Of a DNA stretch of 64,000 nucleotides, positions 43,844 to 54,608 are shown piece by piece (position 1 is the stretch's first letter; each line of letters opens with the position of its first letter). The translations under genes were made by a program, and so were the position numbers. Below the pieces are notes generated by a model. That model was given only the letters and a program-made list of their open reading frames with translations. It did no database searches and was not told where the DNA came from. The stretch is from NCBI GenBank assembly GCA_937915925.1, contig CALGGM010000007.1:16652-80651 (forward strand), in the 5' to 3' direction. This DNA is from an uncultured Clostridia bacterium (GTDB lineage Bacteria > Bacillota > Clostridia > Christensenellales > CAG-138).

Positions 43844-46012
43844 ATGAAACGAAACAAACTTTTGTCCCTGCTCCTTGCACTCTGCATGGTGCTGTCCCTG
43901 CTCCCCGCAGTCGCAAGCGCGGAGACGGTGGAGGTAACAGACACGTTGGACCGTGCATCTACGGGAGTAACCAGCACGACCTACACAGATTGGTCCGGGA
44001 AAAAAGGTGAGTCCGGCGCGGTCTATGCCGGACAGTCTGCGGGCGGAAACGAATCCATTCAGTTGAGAAGCAGCAACAGCAATTCCGGTATTGTCACTAC
44101 TACTTCCGGCGGTAAGGCAAGGAAGATCGCAGTTGAGTGGAATTCTAATTCAATGTCCGGCAGAACGATCAACGTTTACGGCAAGAATACTGCGTATACA
44201 TCTCCTTCTGAATTGTACAACAATTCTACGCAAGGCACTTCGCTCGGTACCATTGTTTATGGAACAAGCACGGAACTTACTGTCTCCGGTGACTACGAAT
44301 ATATCGGATTCCGGTCAGATAGCGGTGCTCTGTATCTGACTAAGGTTGAAATCACTTGGGAGCAAGAGGGCGGCGAGCCTACGGAAACCTATACGGTAAC
44401 GTTCGAATCCGGCATTGAAGGCGTAGATTCGATCATTTACAATGAAGTGTCTGCAAACTACACGCTTCCCGACGGAACGATCTTCGAAGCGCCGGAAGGC
44501 AAGGAATTCGATCAATGGGTCGTCAAGGGAACGGAGACGAAATATGATGCGGGAGAACTTGTCACCCTTGAAGGCGATACCACCTTTGTCGCCATATGGA
44601 AGGATCTTCCTGTTACGGAAACCAAGACATATAAGAAGGTAACTACAGAACCGACGGATTGGTCGGGTGAATATCTGATTGTTTATGAAGATGGTAATTT
44701 AGCTTTTAACTCGTCTCTTACGACATTAGATGCTGTTTCTAATACCGTTGAAGTTGAAATCGTTGAAAATGAAATCACGATCGAGGACAAATATGCCTTT
44801 ACGATCGAAAAAGGTGATAACAACGGTTATTATGTCCTTTCAAACAGTGGATATTACTTCAATCAAACTTCTGACAGCAACGGACTTGGAACATCTACTT
44901 CGTCTCAAACATCAGTAACTTTCAGTCTGAATACAGATGGTAGTGCAAATATTATCAGTTCCAGTGCATACCTTAGGTTCAATTCAGCTAACAACCAAAT
45001 GAGGTTCCGATTCTATAAGTCTAGTTCTTATACCGGTCAGAAACCAATCGCACTCTACAAACTGGACGAAGGCAGCGAGCCCGAAGTCAAGCCGACGTTT
45101 GCTAAGAAGAACCTTGTGCTGTCCGGCGAGATCGGTGTGAACTTCTATATGGATCTTCCGGAGATCGAAGGCGTCAACTATGAGGAAAGCTACATGACGT
45201 TCGAGATCAGCGGCAAGGGAACGACCACGGTTCAGGATAACTTTGATGCTACTGACGTGAATCAGACAGGGAAGTATTACGGCTTCACCTGCTATGTGAA
45301 CTCGATCCAGATGGCAGACACCATCACTGCGACGTTCCATTACGGCGACGGCAAGACGGTCTCCGAGACCTATTCCGTGAAGCAGTACGTTGTGGATTTC
45401 GATGAGTATAACGATGATTCGGAAAATGAACCCTTCGACAGCAAGACGATTGCGATTGTCCATGCAATGGCAGACTACGGTCATTATGCGCAGCTGTTCC
45501 TGTCTGAGAAAAACAGCTGGACCATCGGCGATGGCGAGGATCAGTATGCGGAGATGACCTCCGTCTATACAACTTCTTACTCCTATACGACTTCGGACGT
45601 TGAGAACAAGAAGTTCTCGAAGACGATCACCGGATCGGACATCAGCGCGATCACATATTCTCTTGCGCTTGACAGCGCAACGGAGATCCGTGTGTTCATC
45701 AAGCCTGCTGCGGACTACACCGGTTCGATCACGGTTACCGTTGACGGCGGAGAAGCCGTCAACGTCACGCCGGAGGAGAAGGTCAGCGGACGCTATCTTG
45801 TGAAGATCCCGAGCATTTCTGCGCATAAACTCGGTGATATTCATACGATCACGATCACGACGGAAAATGAAAACAACGTAGCGACCGTGAACGTATCTGC
45901 ACTCTCCTACGTGTACAGCATGCTGAAAAACTATCCGACCGACACGAATGCGGTCAACGCCATGAGCGCGTTGTATGCCTACTCTCTGGCGGCGGACGCG
46001 TATAACAAATAA
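43844..46012 (+). CDS. Large secreted protein, paralogue of the 41492 gene in its C-terminal domain
   Basis: A 722-residue protein, start ATG 43844 (AGGAG upstream). Signal peptide (LLSLLLALCMVLSLLPAVASA), a beta-sandwich-like part (~25-175), an InlB-like repeat (~181-257, ending FVAIWKDL) and a second beta part. From ~416 comes the shared domain: LVLSGEIGVNFYMDL, YYGFTCYVNSIQMADTI, ISAHKLGDIHTI. The shared ~300-residue domain is unknown to me. Base composition of the middle is AT-richer than flanks, suggesting a separate history. Confidence 0.75.
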   Translation: MKRNKLLSLLLALCMVLSLLPAVASAETVEVTDTLDRASTGVTSTTYTDWSGKKGESGAVYAGQSAGGNESIQLRSSNSNSGIVTTTSGGKARKIAVEWNSNSMSGRTINVYGKNTAYTSPSELYNNSTQGTSLGTIVYGTSTELTVSGDYEYIGFRSDSGALYLTKVEITWEQEGGEPTETYTVTFESGIEGVDSIIYNEVSANYTLPDGTIFEAPEGKEFDQWVVKGTETKYDAGELVTLEGDTTFVAIWKDLPVTETKTYKKVTTEPTDWSGEYLIVYEDGNLAFNSSLTTLDAVSNTVEVEIVENEITIEDKYAFTIEKGDNNGYYVLSNSGYYFNQTSDSNGLGTSTSSQTSVTFSLNTDGSANIISSSAYLRFNSANNQMRFRFYKSSSYTGQKPIALYKLDEGSEPEVKPTFAKKNLVLSGEIGVNFYMDLPEIEGVNYEESYMTFEISGKGTTTVQDNFDATDVNQTGKYYGFTCYVNSIQMADTITATFHYGDGKTVSETYSVKQYVVDFDEYNDDSENEPFDSKTIAIVHAMADYGHYAQLFLSEKNSWTIGDGEDQYAEMTSVYTTSYSYTTSDVENKKFSKTITGSDISAITYSLALDSATEIRVFIKPAADYTGSITVTVDGGEAVNVTPEEKVSGRYLVKIPSISAHKLGDIHTITITTENENNVATVNVSALSYVYSMLKNYPTDTNAVNAMSALYAYSLAADAYNK

Positions 46013-46047
46013 GACATAAGCTGCGGCTTAATACAAATCATTGCGAT

Positions 46048-46075
46048 CGGGGCGAGGACTTCGGTTTTCGCCCCG
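46048..46075 (+). terminator. GC hairpin downstream of the secreted-protein cluster
   Basis: cggggcga pairs with tcgccccg (8 bp). No T run, so termination would be weak or Rho-dependent. Confidence 0.4.
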
Positions 46076-46113
46076 TCCGTATATCAAGCATCGGAACCGA
46101 GCGAGGAAACGGC

Positions 46114-47832
46114 ATGAAGGAATCCGCGGGCAAATGGCTTTACCGCGTCCCGGTCGGCAAAAAATGGTACATCGTCGGACTGACCCTTGCGCAGGCGCTG
46201 CACGGGGGCTCCGGCGTGCTGTACGCATTGCTGCTGCGTGGGATCGTGGACGCTGCCGTGAGCAAGGATACGGCGGGCTTTTGGCGCTACGGCGCGTTCG
46301 TGCTTGCGCTGTCCGCAGTTCAGCTTGCGCTGCGCGCGGTGATCCGATGGCTCACGGAGCTGTCGAAATCGACGCTTGAAAACGTTTTCAAGGAGCGGCT
46401 TTTGAAAACGCTGCTCTCCAAGGACTATCTGCGCATCGCCGCGGTGCATTCCGGCGAGTGGATGAACCGCCTCACCAACGACACGGTCGTGATCGCGAAC
46501 GGGTATGTCGAGATCATTCCGGGGCTTGCGGGCATGGCGGTGAAATTCGTCAGCGCGCTTGTGATGGTGATCGCGCTTGAACCGCGGTTCGCCGCGATCC
46601 TGCTTCCGGGCGGCGCGCTGCTGATGGTGTTTACGACGCTGTTCCGCAGGGTCATGAAGCGGATGCACAAGGACGTGCAGGAAGCGGACGGACGGCTTCG
46701 GATCTTCCTGCAGGAGCGCATCGCAAGCCTGCTGCTGCTCCGTTCGTTCTCGGCGGAGGAACAGACGCAGGCGGACGCAAGAGCAAAAATGGACGCGCAC
46801 AAGCGCGCACGGATGCGGCGCAACCGGTTCTCGAACCTCTGCAACATCGGCTTCGGCGCGGCGATGACGGCGATGTACCTGCTCGGCGTGGGTTGGGGCG
46901 GTTACGGGATCCTGATCGGGACCGTCAGCTTCGGCACGCTGACCGCGATCATGCAGCTGATTTCGCAGATCCAGACGCCGATCGTCAATCTGACCGGCTT
47001 TTTGCCGAAATACTACGCGATGCTCGCGAGCGCCGAGCGCCTGATGGAGGCGGAGCGCTTCGAGGACGACGCTGCCGAGGCGATCCCGCTTTCTGAGCTT
47101 CAAACGTTTTACCGGGATCGGCTCAGCACGATCGGGCTTTCCGAAGTCGACTTCTCCTATCTGCCGATCGCGGACGATCTCTCAGCCCCCGAAAAAGACG
47201 CGATGCCAGTCGTATTGAAGCAACTGTCGCTGCAAGTGAAAAAAGGCGAATCTGTGGCGTTTACGGGCGCAAGCGGGTGCGGCAAGTCGACCGCGCTGAA
47301 GCTTTTGATGTGCGTTATGCATCCGGACGGCGGCAGACGGTACTATACGGACCGCGACGGAGGAACAGCGGAGCTGACGAATGCATACCGGAGGCTGTTT
47401 GCCTATGTGCCGCAGGGGAATTACCTGATGAGCGGTACGATCCGCGAGATCGTGGCGTTCTCGGATCCCGCGGCGAAGGACGGGGACGAACGGATCCGGA
47501 CCGCGCTTCGCATCGCCTGCGCGGAGGAGTTCGTCTCCGAGCTTGACAATGGCGTCGATACGCTGCTCGGCGAGCGCGGCGCGGGGTTGTCCGAGGGGCA
47601 GATGCAGCGCATTGCGATCGCGCGGGCGATCTTTTCCGACAGCCCGATCCTGCTGCTCGACGAGGCGACGAGCGCGCTCGACACCCAAACCGAGGCGCGG
47701 CTGCTCGAAAACCTGCATAAGCTGACGGACAAAACCGTCGTCATCGTGACGCACCGTCCTGCGGCGCTGTCGATCTGCGACCGCGTGCTCGCGTTTACGG
47801 AGCTGGGCGTGACCGAGCAGACACAGTTCTGA
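46114..47832 (+). CDS. ABC exporter half-transporter (fused permease and ATPase)
   Basis: A 572-residue protein. It has a membrane domain with about six hydrophobic segments (1-~300), then an ATPase domain with Walker A GASGCGKST (~384), signature LSEGQMQR (~490), Walker B ILLLDEATS (~512) and H-loop THRP. The insertion between membrane and Walker A is slightly long. Such proteins dimerise and export lipids, peptides or drugs; the substrate cannot be told. The gene stands alone, between two terminators. Confidence 0.9.
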   Translation: MKESAGKWLYRVPVGKKWYIVGLTLAQALHGGSGVLYALLLRGIVDAAVSKDTAGFWRYGAFVLALSAVQLALRAVIRWLTELSKSTLENVFKERLLKTLLSKDYLRIAAVHSGEWMNRLTNDTVVIANGYVEIIPGLAGMAVKFVSALVMVIALEPRFAAILLPGGALLMVFTTLFRRVMKRMHKDVQEADGRLRIFLQERIASLLLLRSFSAEEQTQADARAKMDAHKRARMRRNRFSNLCNIGFGAAMTAMYLLGVGWGGYGILIGTVSFGTLTAIMQLISQIQTPIVNLTGFLPKYYAMLASAERLMEAERFEDDAAEAIPLSELQTFYRDRLSTIGLSEVDFSYLPIADDLSAPEKDAMPVVLKQLSLQVKKGESVAFTGASGCGKSTALKLLMCVMHPDGGRRYYTDRDGGTAELTNAYRRLFAYVPQGNYLMSGTIREIVAFSDPAAKDGDERIRTALRIACAEEFVSELDNGVDTLLGERGAGLSEGQMQRIAIARAIFSDSPILLLDEATSALDTQTEARLLENLHKLTDKTVVIVTHRPAALSICDRVLAFTELGVTEQTQF

Positions 47833-47849
47833 TGCAAAACCCATTTCTG

Positions 47850-47877
47850 TCCGCGCTTTCGGCGCGGATATTTTTTT
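47850..47877 (+). terminator. Intrinsic terminator after the ABC exporter
   Basis: tccgcgc (47850-47856) pairs with gcgcgga (47862-47868), followed by seven Ts. Confidence 0.85.
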
Positions 47878-47888
47878 GAAAAAAGTGC

Positions 47889-47918
47889 TTGACAAACGCG
47901 GAAACGGAGCGTTATAAT
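47889..47918 (+). promoter_or_regulatory. SigA-type promoter of the pyrG-glnA cluster
   Basis: TTGACA (47889-47894), 18-base spacer, TATAAT (47913-47918). Both boxes perfect. It is followed by a ~170-base leader. Confidence 0.85.
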
Positions 47919-48018
47919 AGCTCTCGTGTTTTTTATATATTATATATCTCTGACGCGATCCGCGAGGAGAACAAAACCGAATACACATCGGGAAAACACG
48001 ATGATCGAAGGTGAACGC

Positions 48019-48062
48019 AAGGCGTCCATCCTTGGGGAAAACTCCCCTCGGACGGGCGCCTT
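48019..48062 (+). promoter_or_regulatory. Leader hairpin upstream of pyrG (attenuator candidate)
   Basis: A long stem (AAGGCG...CGCCTT base, TCC/GGA and GGGG/CCCC higher up) ends 30 bases before the pyrG start and is followed by TTCTCATTT. pyrG leaders in Firmicutes are often attenuated by CTP, but the classic G-run at the transcript start is not seen here, so the mechanism is open. A 23-codon frame (48001-48072) overlaps it. Confidence 0.5.
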
Positions 48063-48091
48063 TCTCATTTGAAAAAAGCAGGAGGAGAACG

Positions 48092-49695
<1,604 letters not shown>

Positions 49696-49699
<4 letters not shown>

Positions 49700-51027
49700 A
49701 ACACTATGCCAAAGAAGACATCATCCGCATCGTCAACGAAGAAGACGTCGAATTTATCCGTCTGCAGTTTACCGATATTTTCGGACAGCTCAAGAACGTC
49801 GCGGTCACGCGGTCGCAGATCGAAAAGGTCCTCGACAACAAGATCATGATCGACGGCAGCTCGATCGAGGGCTTCACGCGCATCCATGAATCCGACCAGT
49901 ACCTTCGTCCCGATCTCGACACCTTCGCGATCCTTCCGTGGATGCCATCGACGCGTAAGACCGCGCGTCTGATCTGCAACGTCTATAACCCGGACGGCAC
50001 GCCGTTTGTCGGCGATCCGCGCTATGTACTGCGGCGCGCGCTGGAGAAGGCGGAAAAGCTCGGTTACACCTTCAACGTCGGACCGGAGATGGAATTCTTC
50101 CTCTTTGAAGCCGACGAGAAGGGGCTGCCGACCGCGCGGACCGCGGACGCGGCAAGCTATTTCGACATGGCGCCGATCGACCACGGCGGCGACGTGCGGC
50201 GCGAGATCTGCCTGATGCTCGAGGAGATGGGCTTTGAGATCGAGGCGAGCCACCACGAGGTCGCCGAGGGACAGCACGAGATCGACTTTAAGTATGCTGA
50301 CGCGCTGACCGCTGCCGATCACATCAGCACGTTCCGCATGGCGGTCAAGACCATCGCGCAAAGCCGCGGGCTGCACGCAACGTTCATGCCGAAGCCCGTG
50401 TTCGGGATCAACGGCAGCGGCATGCACATCAATATGTCGCTGTTTCGGGACGGCAAGAACATCTTCTTCGATCCGGAAGGGGAGAAGGGACTGTCGAAGG
50501 AAGCGTACAGCTTTATCGCGGGCATTCTCATGCACGTGCGCGGTATGACGGCGATCACCAATCCGCTCGTCAATTCTTACAAGCGTCTCGTGCCCGGCTA
50601 CGAAGCGCCGTGCTACCTCGCGTGGAGCGCGTCGAACCGCTCGGCGCTCATCCGCATTCCCGCCGCGCGCGGAAGCTCGACGCGCGTGGAGCTGCGCTGC
50701 CCGGATCCCGCCTGCAACCCGTACCTTGCGATCGCGGTGTGCCTTGCAGCGGGGCTTGACGGCATCGAACAGGGGATGACGCCGCCTGCGGAGATCACCG
50801 AAAACATCTTTACCATGACCGAAAAGGAACGCAAATCGCACGGCATCGACAGCCTGCCCGGAAACCTTCTGGAGGCGGTGGAGCTTTTGGAGCAGGATCC
50901 GCTGATCACGGGAACGCTCGGCGAGCATGTTTGCAGAAGCTACGTTTCCGGCAAACGCCGCGAGTGGGACGAATACCGCACGCGCGTGACGGATTGGGAG
51001 CTCAAGCGCTACATGATCGTCTATTGA
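49696..51027 (+). CDS. glnA: Glutamine synthetase type I (alpha)
   Basis: A 443-residue protein with DGSSIEGF (~54), the metal-site GPEMEFFLF (~130), [10 protein letters not shown] and the [10 protein letters not shown] segment. Length and lack of the adenylylation-loop tyrosine place it in the GSI-alpha class, which is feedback-regulated rather than adenylylated. Produces glutamine from glutamate and ammonia. ATGA overlap with pyrG makes co-translation likely. Confidence 0.97.
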
Positions 51028-51042
51028 GAAAGGCGCGTCCGT

Positions 51043-51840
51043 ATGAGTTCGAAGCTGTGTTTTACCAAGATGCAGGGCTTGGGCAATGACTATCTGTATG
51101 TGTACGGCGCGGTTCCGAAGGACGTTGAAAGCCTTTGCGTCCGGCTCTGCGACCGCCATTTCGGCGTCGGCGCGGACGGCATGATCTTTATCGGCGGATC
51201 CTCCACGGCGGACTTTTCCATGCGCATCTTTAATGCCGACGGAAGCGAAGCCGACATGTGCGGCAACGGGATCCGCTGCGTAGGAAAGTACGTTTTCGAT
51301 CGTGGGCTGACGCAGAAAACCGAGCTGACCGTTGAAACGCGCGCCGGGATCCGAACGCTCTCCCTGACGGTCGGGGACGGCGGTCGGGTGAACGCGGCGG
51401 CGGTGGATATGGGCAGAGGGACGCTGCTTGACGGAGCGCTGCTGCTGCCGATGGGAACCGGAATGGCAGTTGCGGTCGGCAACGCACATGTGGTATACTT
51501 TACAAAAGAAGTCGGGGACGTCCCGCTGTCCTTATGGGGACCGATGATCGAGCACGACGATCGGTTTCCGAACGGCGTGAACGCCGAGTTTGTCGAGATC
51601 CTGTCCTCGACGCGGCTTCGCATGCGCGTCTGGGAGCGCGGCAGCGGCGTAACGCTCGCCTGCGGGACCGGCGCGTGCGCCGCGGCGTTTGCCGCCGTGT
51701 GCAGAGGCTTTTGCCGAGCGGATCGGCCGATCGAGGTGATACTGGACGGCGGAAGCCTGTTCGTCACCGTTGAGGCGGACGGCGACATTCGCATGGAAGG
51801 ACCTGCCGAAACCGTGTTCGACGGGGAGGTCGCGCTATGA
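51043..51840 (+). CDS. dapF: Diaminopimelate epimerase
   Basis: A 265-residue protein with the two catalytic cysteines in MCGNGIRC (~69) and ACGTGACAA (~206), and the opening FTKMQGLGNDYLYV. Interconverts LL- and meso-diaminopimelate for lysine and peptidoglycan. It overlaps the next gene by four bases, giving the pair that takes tetrahydrodipicolinate directly to meso-DAP. Confidence 0.95.
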   Translation: MSSKLCFTKMQGLGNDYLYVYGAVPKDVESLCVRLCDRHFGVGADGMIFIGGSSTADFSMRIFNADGSEADMCGNGIRCVGKYVFDRGLTQKTELTVETRAGIRTLSLTVGDGGRVNAAAVDMGRGTLLDGALLLPMGTGMAVAVGNAHVVYFTKEVGDVPLSLWGPMIEHDDRFPNGVNAEFVEILSSTRLRMRVWERGSGVTLACGTGACAAAFAAVCRGFCRADRPIEVILDGGSLFVTVEADGDIRMEGPAETVFDGEVAL

Positions 51841-53018
51841 TCCGCGTGAACGAAGGGTATCTGACGCTCGAGCCGACCTTCTTCTTTACGAGGATCGGCG
51901 AGGCTGTCGCGGCGTATGAGAAGCGGCATCCCGAAAAGCGGCTTTTGCACTTAGGCGTGGGCGACGTGACAAAGCCTCTTGCGCCCGTCGTGATCGAAGC
52001 CATGCACCGTGCCGTAACGGAGCAGAGCGAGGCGGCTTCCTTTCATGGGTATCTTCCCGAAACGGGAACGGCGTTCATGAAGGAAGCGGTCGCTGCCTAT
52101 TACGCAAAGCGCGGCGTTGATCTTTCGACCGAGGAGATCTTCATCTCCTCCGGAGCGGGCGACGATCTCGGCGCGATCCTGCATCTGTTCTCGTCCGAGA
52201 ACCGCGTACTGCTGCCGGAGCCCGCCTATCCCGCCTATGAGGACGCGAACCGGATGGACGGACGCAGGCTTGTGCGGCTTGCCGGAACGCCGGAAAACGG
52301 GTTTCTGCCCCTGCCGACGGCGGACATGGATGCGGAGCTTGTCTATCTCTGCTCGCCGAACAACCCGACCGGCGCGGTCTATACACGTGCGCAGCTGCAA
52401 AGATGGGTCGATTGGGCAAACGGGCGGCAGGCGGTGATCCTCTTTGACGCCGCCTATGAAGCGTTTGTCGTTGACGCGGACGTGCCGCGCAGCATCTTCG
52501 AGCTGCCCGGGGCAAGCGCCTGCGCCATCGAGATCAGCTCGCTTTCGAAGACCGCAGGCTTTACCGGAACGCGGCTCGGCTACACCGTCGTTCCTAAAAA
52601 CCTTCGCGTGAACGGGACGTCGCTCAACGATCTTTGGCGCAGGGACCGCTGTACGCGCACAAACGGCGTTTCCTACATTCTGCAGCGCGGCGGAGAAGCG
52701 GCGCTGTCGGAGGAGGGACAGCGGCAGAATCGGGCGAATATCGCCGGGTATCTGGCGAACGGACGCATTCTCTCCGACGCCCTTCGCACCGCAGGGCTTT
52801 GGTTTACGGGCGGAAAGAACGCGCCGTATCTTTGGGTGAAATGTCCGAACGGCATGAGCGGCTGGGCGTTCTTCTCCGAACTGATGGAGCGGGCGCAGAT
52901 CGTCGGCACGCCGGGCGAGGGCTTCGGAAGCACAGGCGCAGGGTATCTGCGGTTCTCCTGCTTCGGAAGCCGCGAGGACACGGAGGAAGCCGCATACAGG
53001 CTGAAGCATATTTTGTAA
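51837..53018 (+). CDS. dapL: LL-diaminopimelate aminotransferase
   Basis: A 393-residue fold-type I PLP enzyme. Landmarks: [41 protein letters not shown] and the PLP lysine in [16 protein letters not shown] (~237). The LGVGDVT.PL start and FH.GY.P..G pattern are those of DapL rather than general aspartate aminotransferases. It converts tetrahydrodipicolinate to LL-DAP using glutamate, which fits dapF alongside. Confidence 0.9.
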   Translation: MIRVNEGYLTLEPTFFFTRIGEAVAAYEKRHPEKRLLHLGVGDVTKPLAPVVIEAMHRAVTEQSEAASFHGYLPETGTAFMKEAVAAYYAKRGVDLSTEEIFISSGAGDDLGAILHLFSSENRVLLPEPAYPAYEDANRMDGRRLVRLAGTPENGFLPLPTADMDAELVYLCSPNNPTGAVYTRAQLQRWVDWANGRQAVILFDAAYEAFVVDADVPRSIFELPGASACAIEISSLSKTAGFTGTRLGYTVVPKNLRVNGTSLNDLWRRDRCTRTNGVSYILQRGGEAALSEEGQRQNRANIAGYLANGRILSDALRTAGLWFTGGKNAPYLWVKCPNGMSGWAFFSELMERAQIVGTPGEGFGSTGAGYLRFSCFGSREDTEEAAYRLKHIL

Positions 53019-53034
53019 ACATATGGAGGCAACG

Positions 53035-54582
53035 ATGGAACGGGAGTTGATTTTGATTCTGGATTTCGGCGGGCAGTATAAGCAGCTGATCGCGCGGCGT
53101 GTCCGCGCCGCAAACGTCTATTGCGAGATCCTGCCGCATACGGTTCCGATCGAACGGATCCGGGCGCTTGCGCCGCGCGGGATCATTCTGACGGGCGGTC
53201 CGAACAGCGTCTATGCGCCGGACGCGCCGGTATTCGACGGCGATTTGTTTTCGCTCGGCGTGCCGGTCCTCGGCATCTGCTACGGGGCACAGCTCATGGC
53301 AAGGATGCTCGGGGGACGGGTGGAAGCGGCGGCAACCTCGGAATACGGCAATGCGGAGCTGTATCTCGACGCGCCGGATTCAGTGCTGTTTCAGAACGTA
53401 CCCGCATCGACCGTCTGCTGGATGAGCCACAGGGATCGCATCGCGCTGCTGCCGCCGGGCTTTCGCGCCACCGCGCACACGAACCACTGTCCGATAGCCG
53501 CAATGGAGGACAGGGAACGCGGGCTTTACGCGCTGCAGTTTCATCCGGAGGTCCTTCATACGCCGGAGGGAGCGGGCATGCTGTACCGCTTCGTGCGCGA
53601 GGTCTGCGGCTGCGGTGGGACATGGATCATGGATTCGTATATCGAGGAGCAGATCAAAGCGATCCGCGGGCAGGTAGGCGACGGGAGGGTTCTTTTGGGA
53701 CTGTCCGGCGGGGTGGATTCGTCCGTTGCCGCCGCGCTGCTGTCCCGCGCGATCGGGAAACAGCTTGTCTGCGTATTCGTGGATCACGGGCTTTTGCGAA
53801 AGAATGAAGCCGAGGAGGTCGCGGCGGTGTTCGGCGAAGGCGGCGGCTTCGATCTGACCTTCCGTCCGGTCGACGCGAAGGAACGGTTTTATCGGGCGCT
53901 TGCGGGCGTGACCGATCCGGAGCAAAAACGCAAGATCATCGGCGAGCAGTTTATCCGCGTATTCGAAGCGGAATCCAAAGCGCTCGGAACCGTGGAGTTC
54001 CTTGCGCAGGGAACGATCTATCCCGACGTCGTGGAGAGCGGAACAGGCAGCGCGGGCGCGGTCATCAAGTCGCATCACAACGTCGGCGGACTTCCGAAAA
54101 ACCTGTCCTTTTCCGGGATCGTCGAACCGCTGCGGTCCCTGTTCAAGGACGAGGTGCGCGCGCTCGGACGGAAGCTGGGACTGCCGCCTGCGCTCGTCGA
54201 CCGGCAGCCGTTCCCGGGACCGGGGCTCGGCGTGCGCATCGTCGGCGAGGTAACGCCGGACAAGGTGCGCATCGTGCAGGAAGCGGACGCGATCTTCCGG
54301 GAGGAGTTAATAAACTTCGGCGTCGACACGGGCACAGGACAGTTCTTCGCCGCGCTGACCAACCTTCGTTCGGTCGGCGTCATGGGCGACAGCCGCACCT
54401 ATGACTATGCGGTCGCGCTGCGCGCGGTGCAGACGGACGATTTCATGACGGCGACCGCGGCGCACCTGCCCTACGCGCTTTTGGACAGCGTAACGAATCG
54501 GATCGTCAACGAGGTCCGCGGCGTGAACCGGGTCCTTTACGATCTGACCGGCAAGCCGCCCGCGACGATCGAGCTCGAATAA
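53035..54582 (+). CDS. guaA: GMP synthase (glutamine-hydrolysing)
   Basis: A 515-residue protein. ATG 53035 is chosen because the upstream ATG (53023) overlaps the GGAGG. N-terminal class I amidotransferase: Cys in GICYGAQ (~80), His/Glu in LQFHPEV. ATP pyrophosphatase domain: [11 protein letters not shown] (~223), then the dimerisation domain with [12 protein letters not shown] and the C-terminal [11 protein letters not shown]. Makes GMP from XMP. Complete. Confidence 0.97.
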   Translation: MERELILILDFGGQYKQLIARRVRAANVYCEILPHTVPIERIRALAPRGIILTGGPNSVYAPDAPVFDGDLFSLGVPVLGICYGAQLMARMLGGRVEAAATSEYGNAELYLDAPDSVLFQNVPASTVCWMSHRDRIALLPPGFRATAHTNHCPIAAMEDRERGLYALQFHPEVLHTPEGAGMLYRFVREVCGCGGTWIMDSYIEEQIKAIRGQVGDGRVLLGLSGGVDSSVAAALLSRAIGKQLVCVFVDHGLLRKNEAEEVAAVFGEGGGFDLTFRPVDAKERFYRALAGVTDPEQKRKIIGEQFIRVFEAESKALGTVEFLAQGTIYPDVVESGTGSAGAVIKSHHNVGGLPKNLSFSGIVEPLRSLFKDEVRALGRKLGLPPALVDRQPFPGPGLGVRIVGEVTPDKVRIVQEADAIFREELINFGVDTGTGQFFAALTNLRSVGVMGDSRTYDYAVALRAVQTDDFMTATAAHLPYALLDSVTNRIVNEVRGVNRVLYDLTGKPPATIELE

Positions 54583-54608
54583 CAAAGATTATCAAAGGAG
54601 AAAACAGT

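Noticed and set aside
48001..48072. 23-codon leader peptide before pyrG
   Set aside because: It has no clear ribosome site and no run of a regulatory amino acid; mentioned only as part of the leader.
48011..48091. N-terminal extension of CTP synthase
   Set aside because: The extension is basic and unlike the family; a proper ribosome site precedes ATG 48092, which gives the canonical N-terminus.
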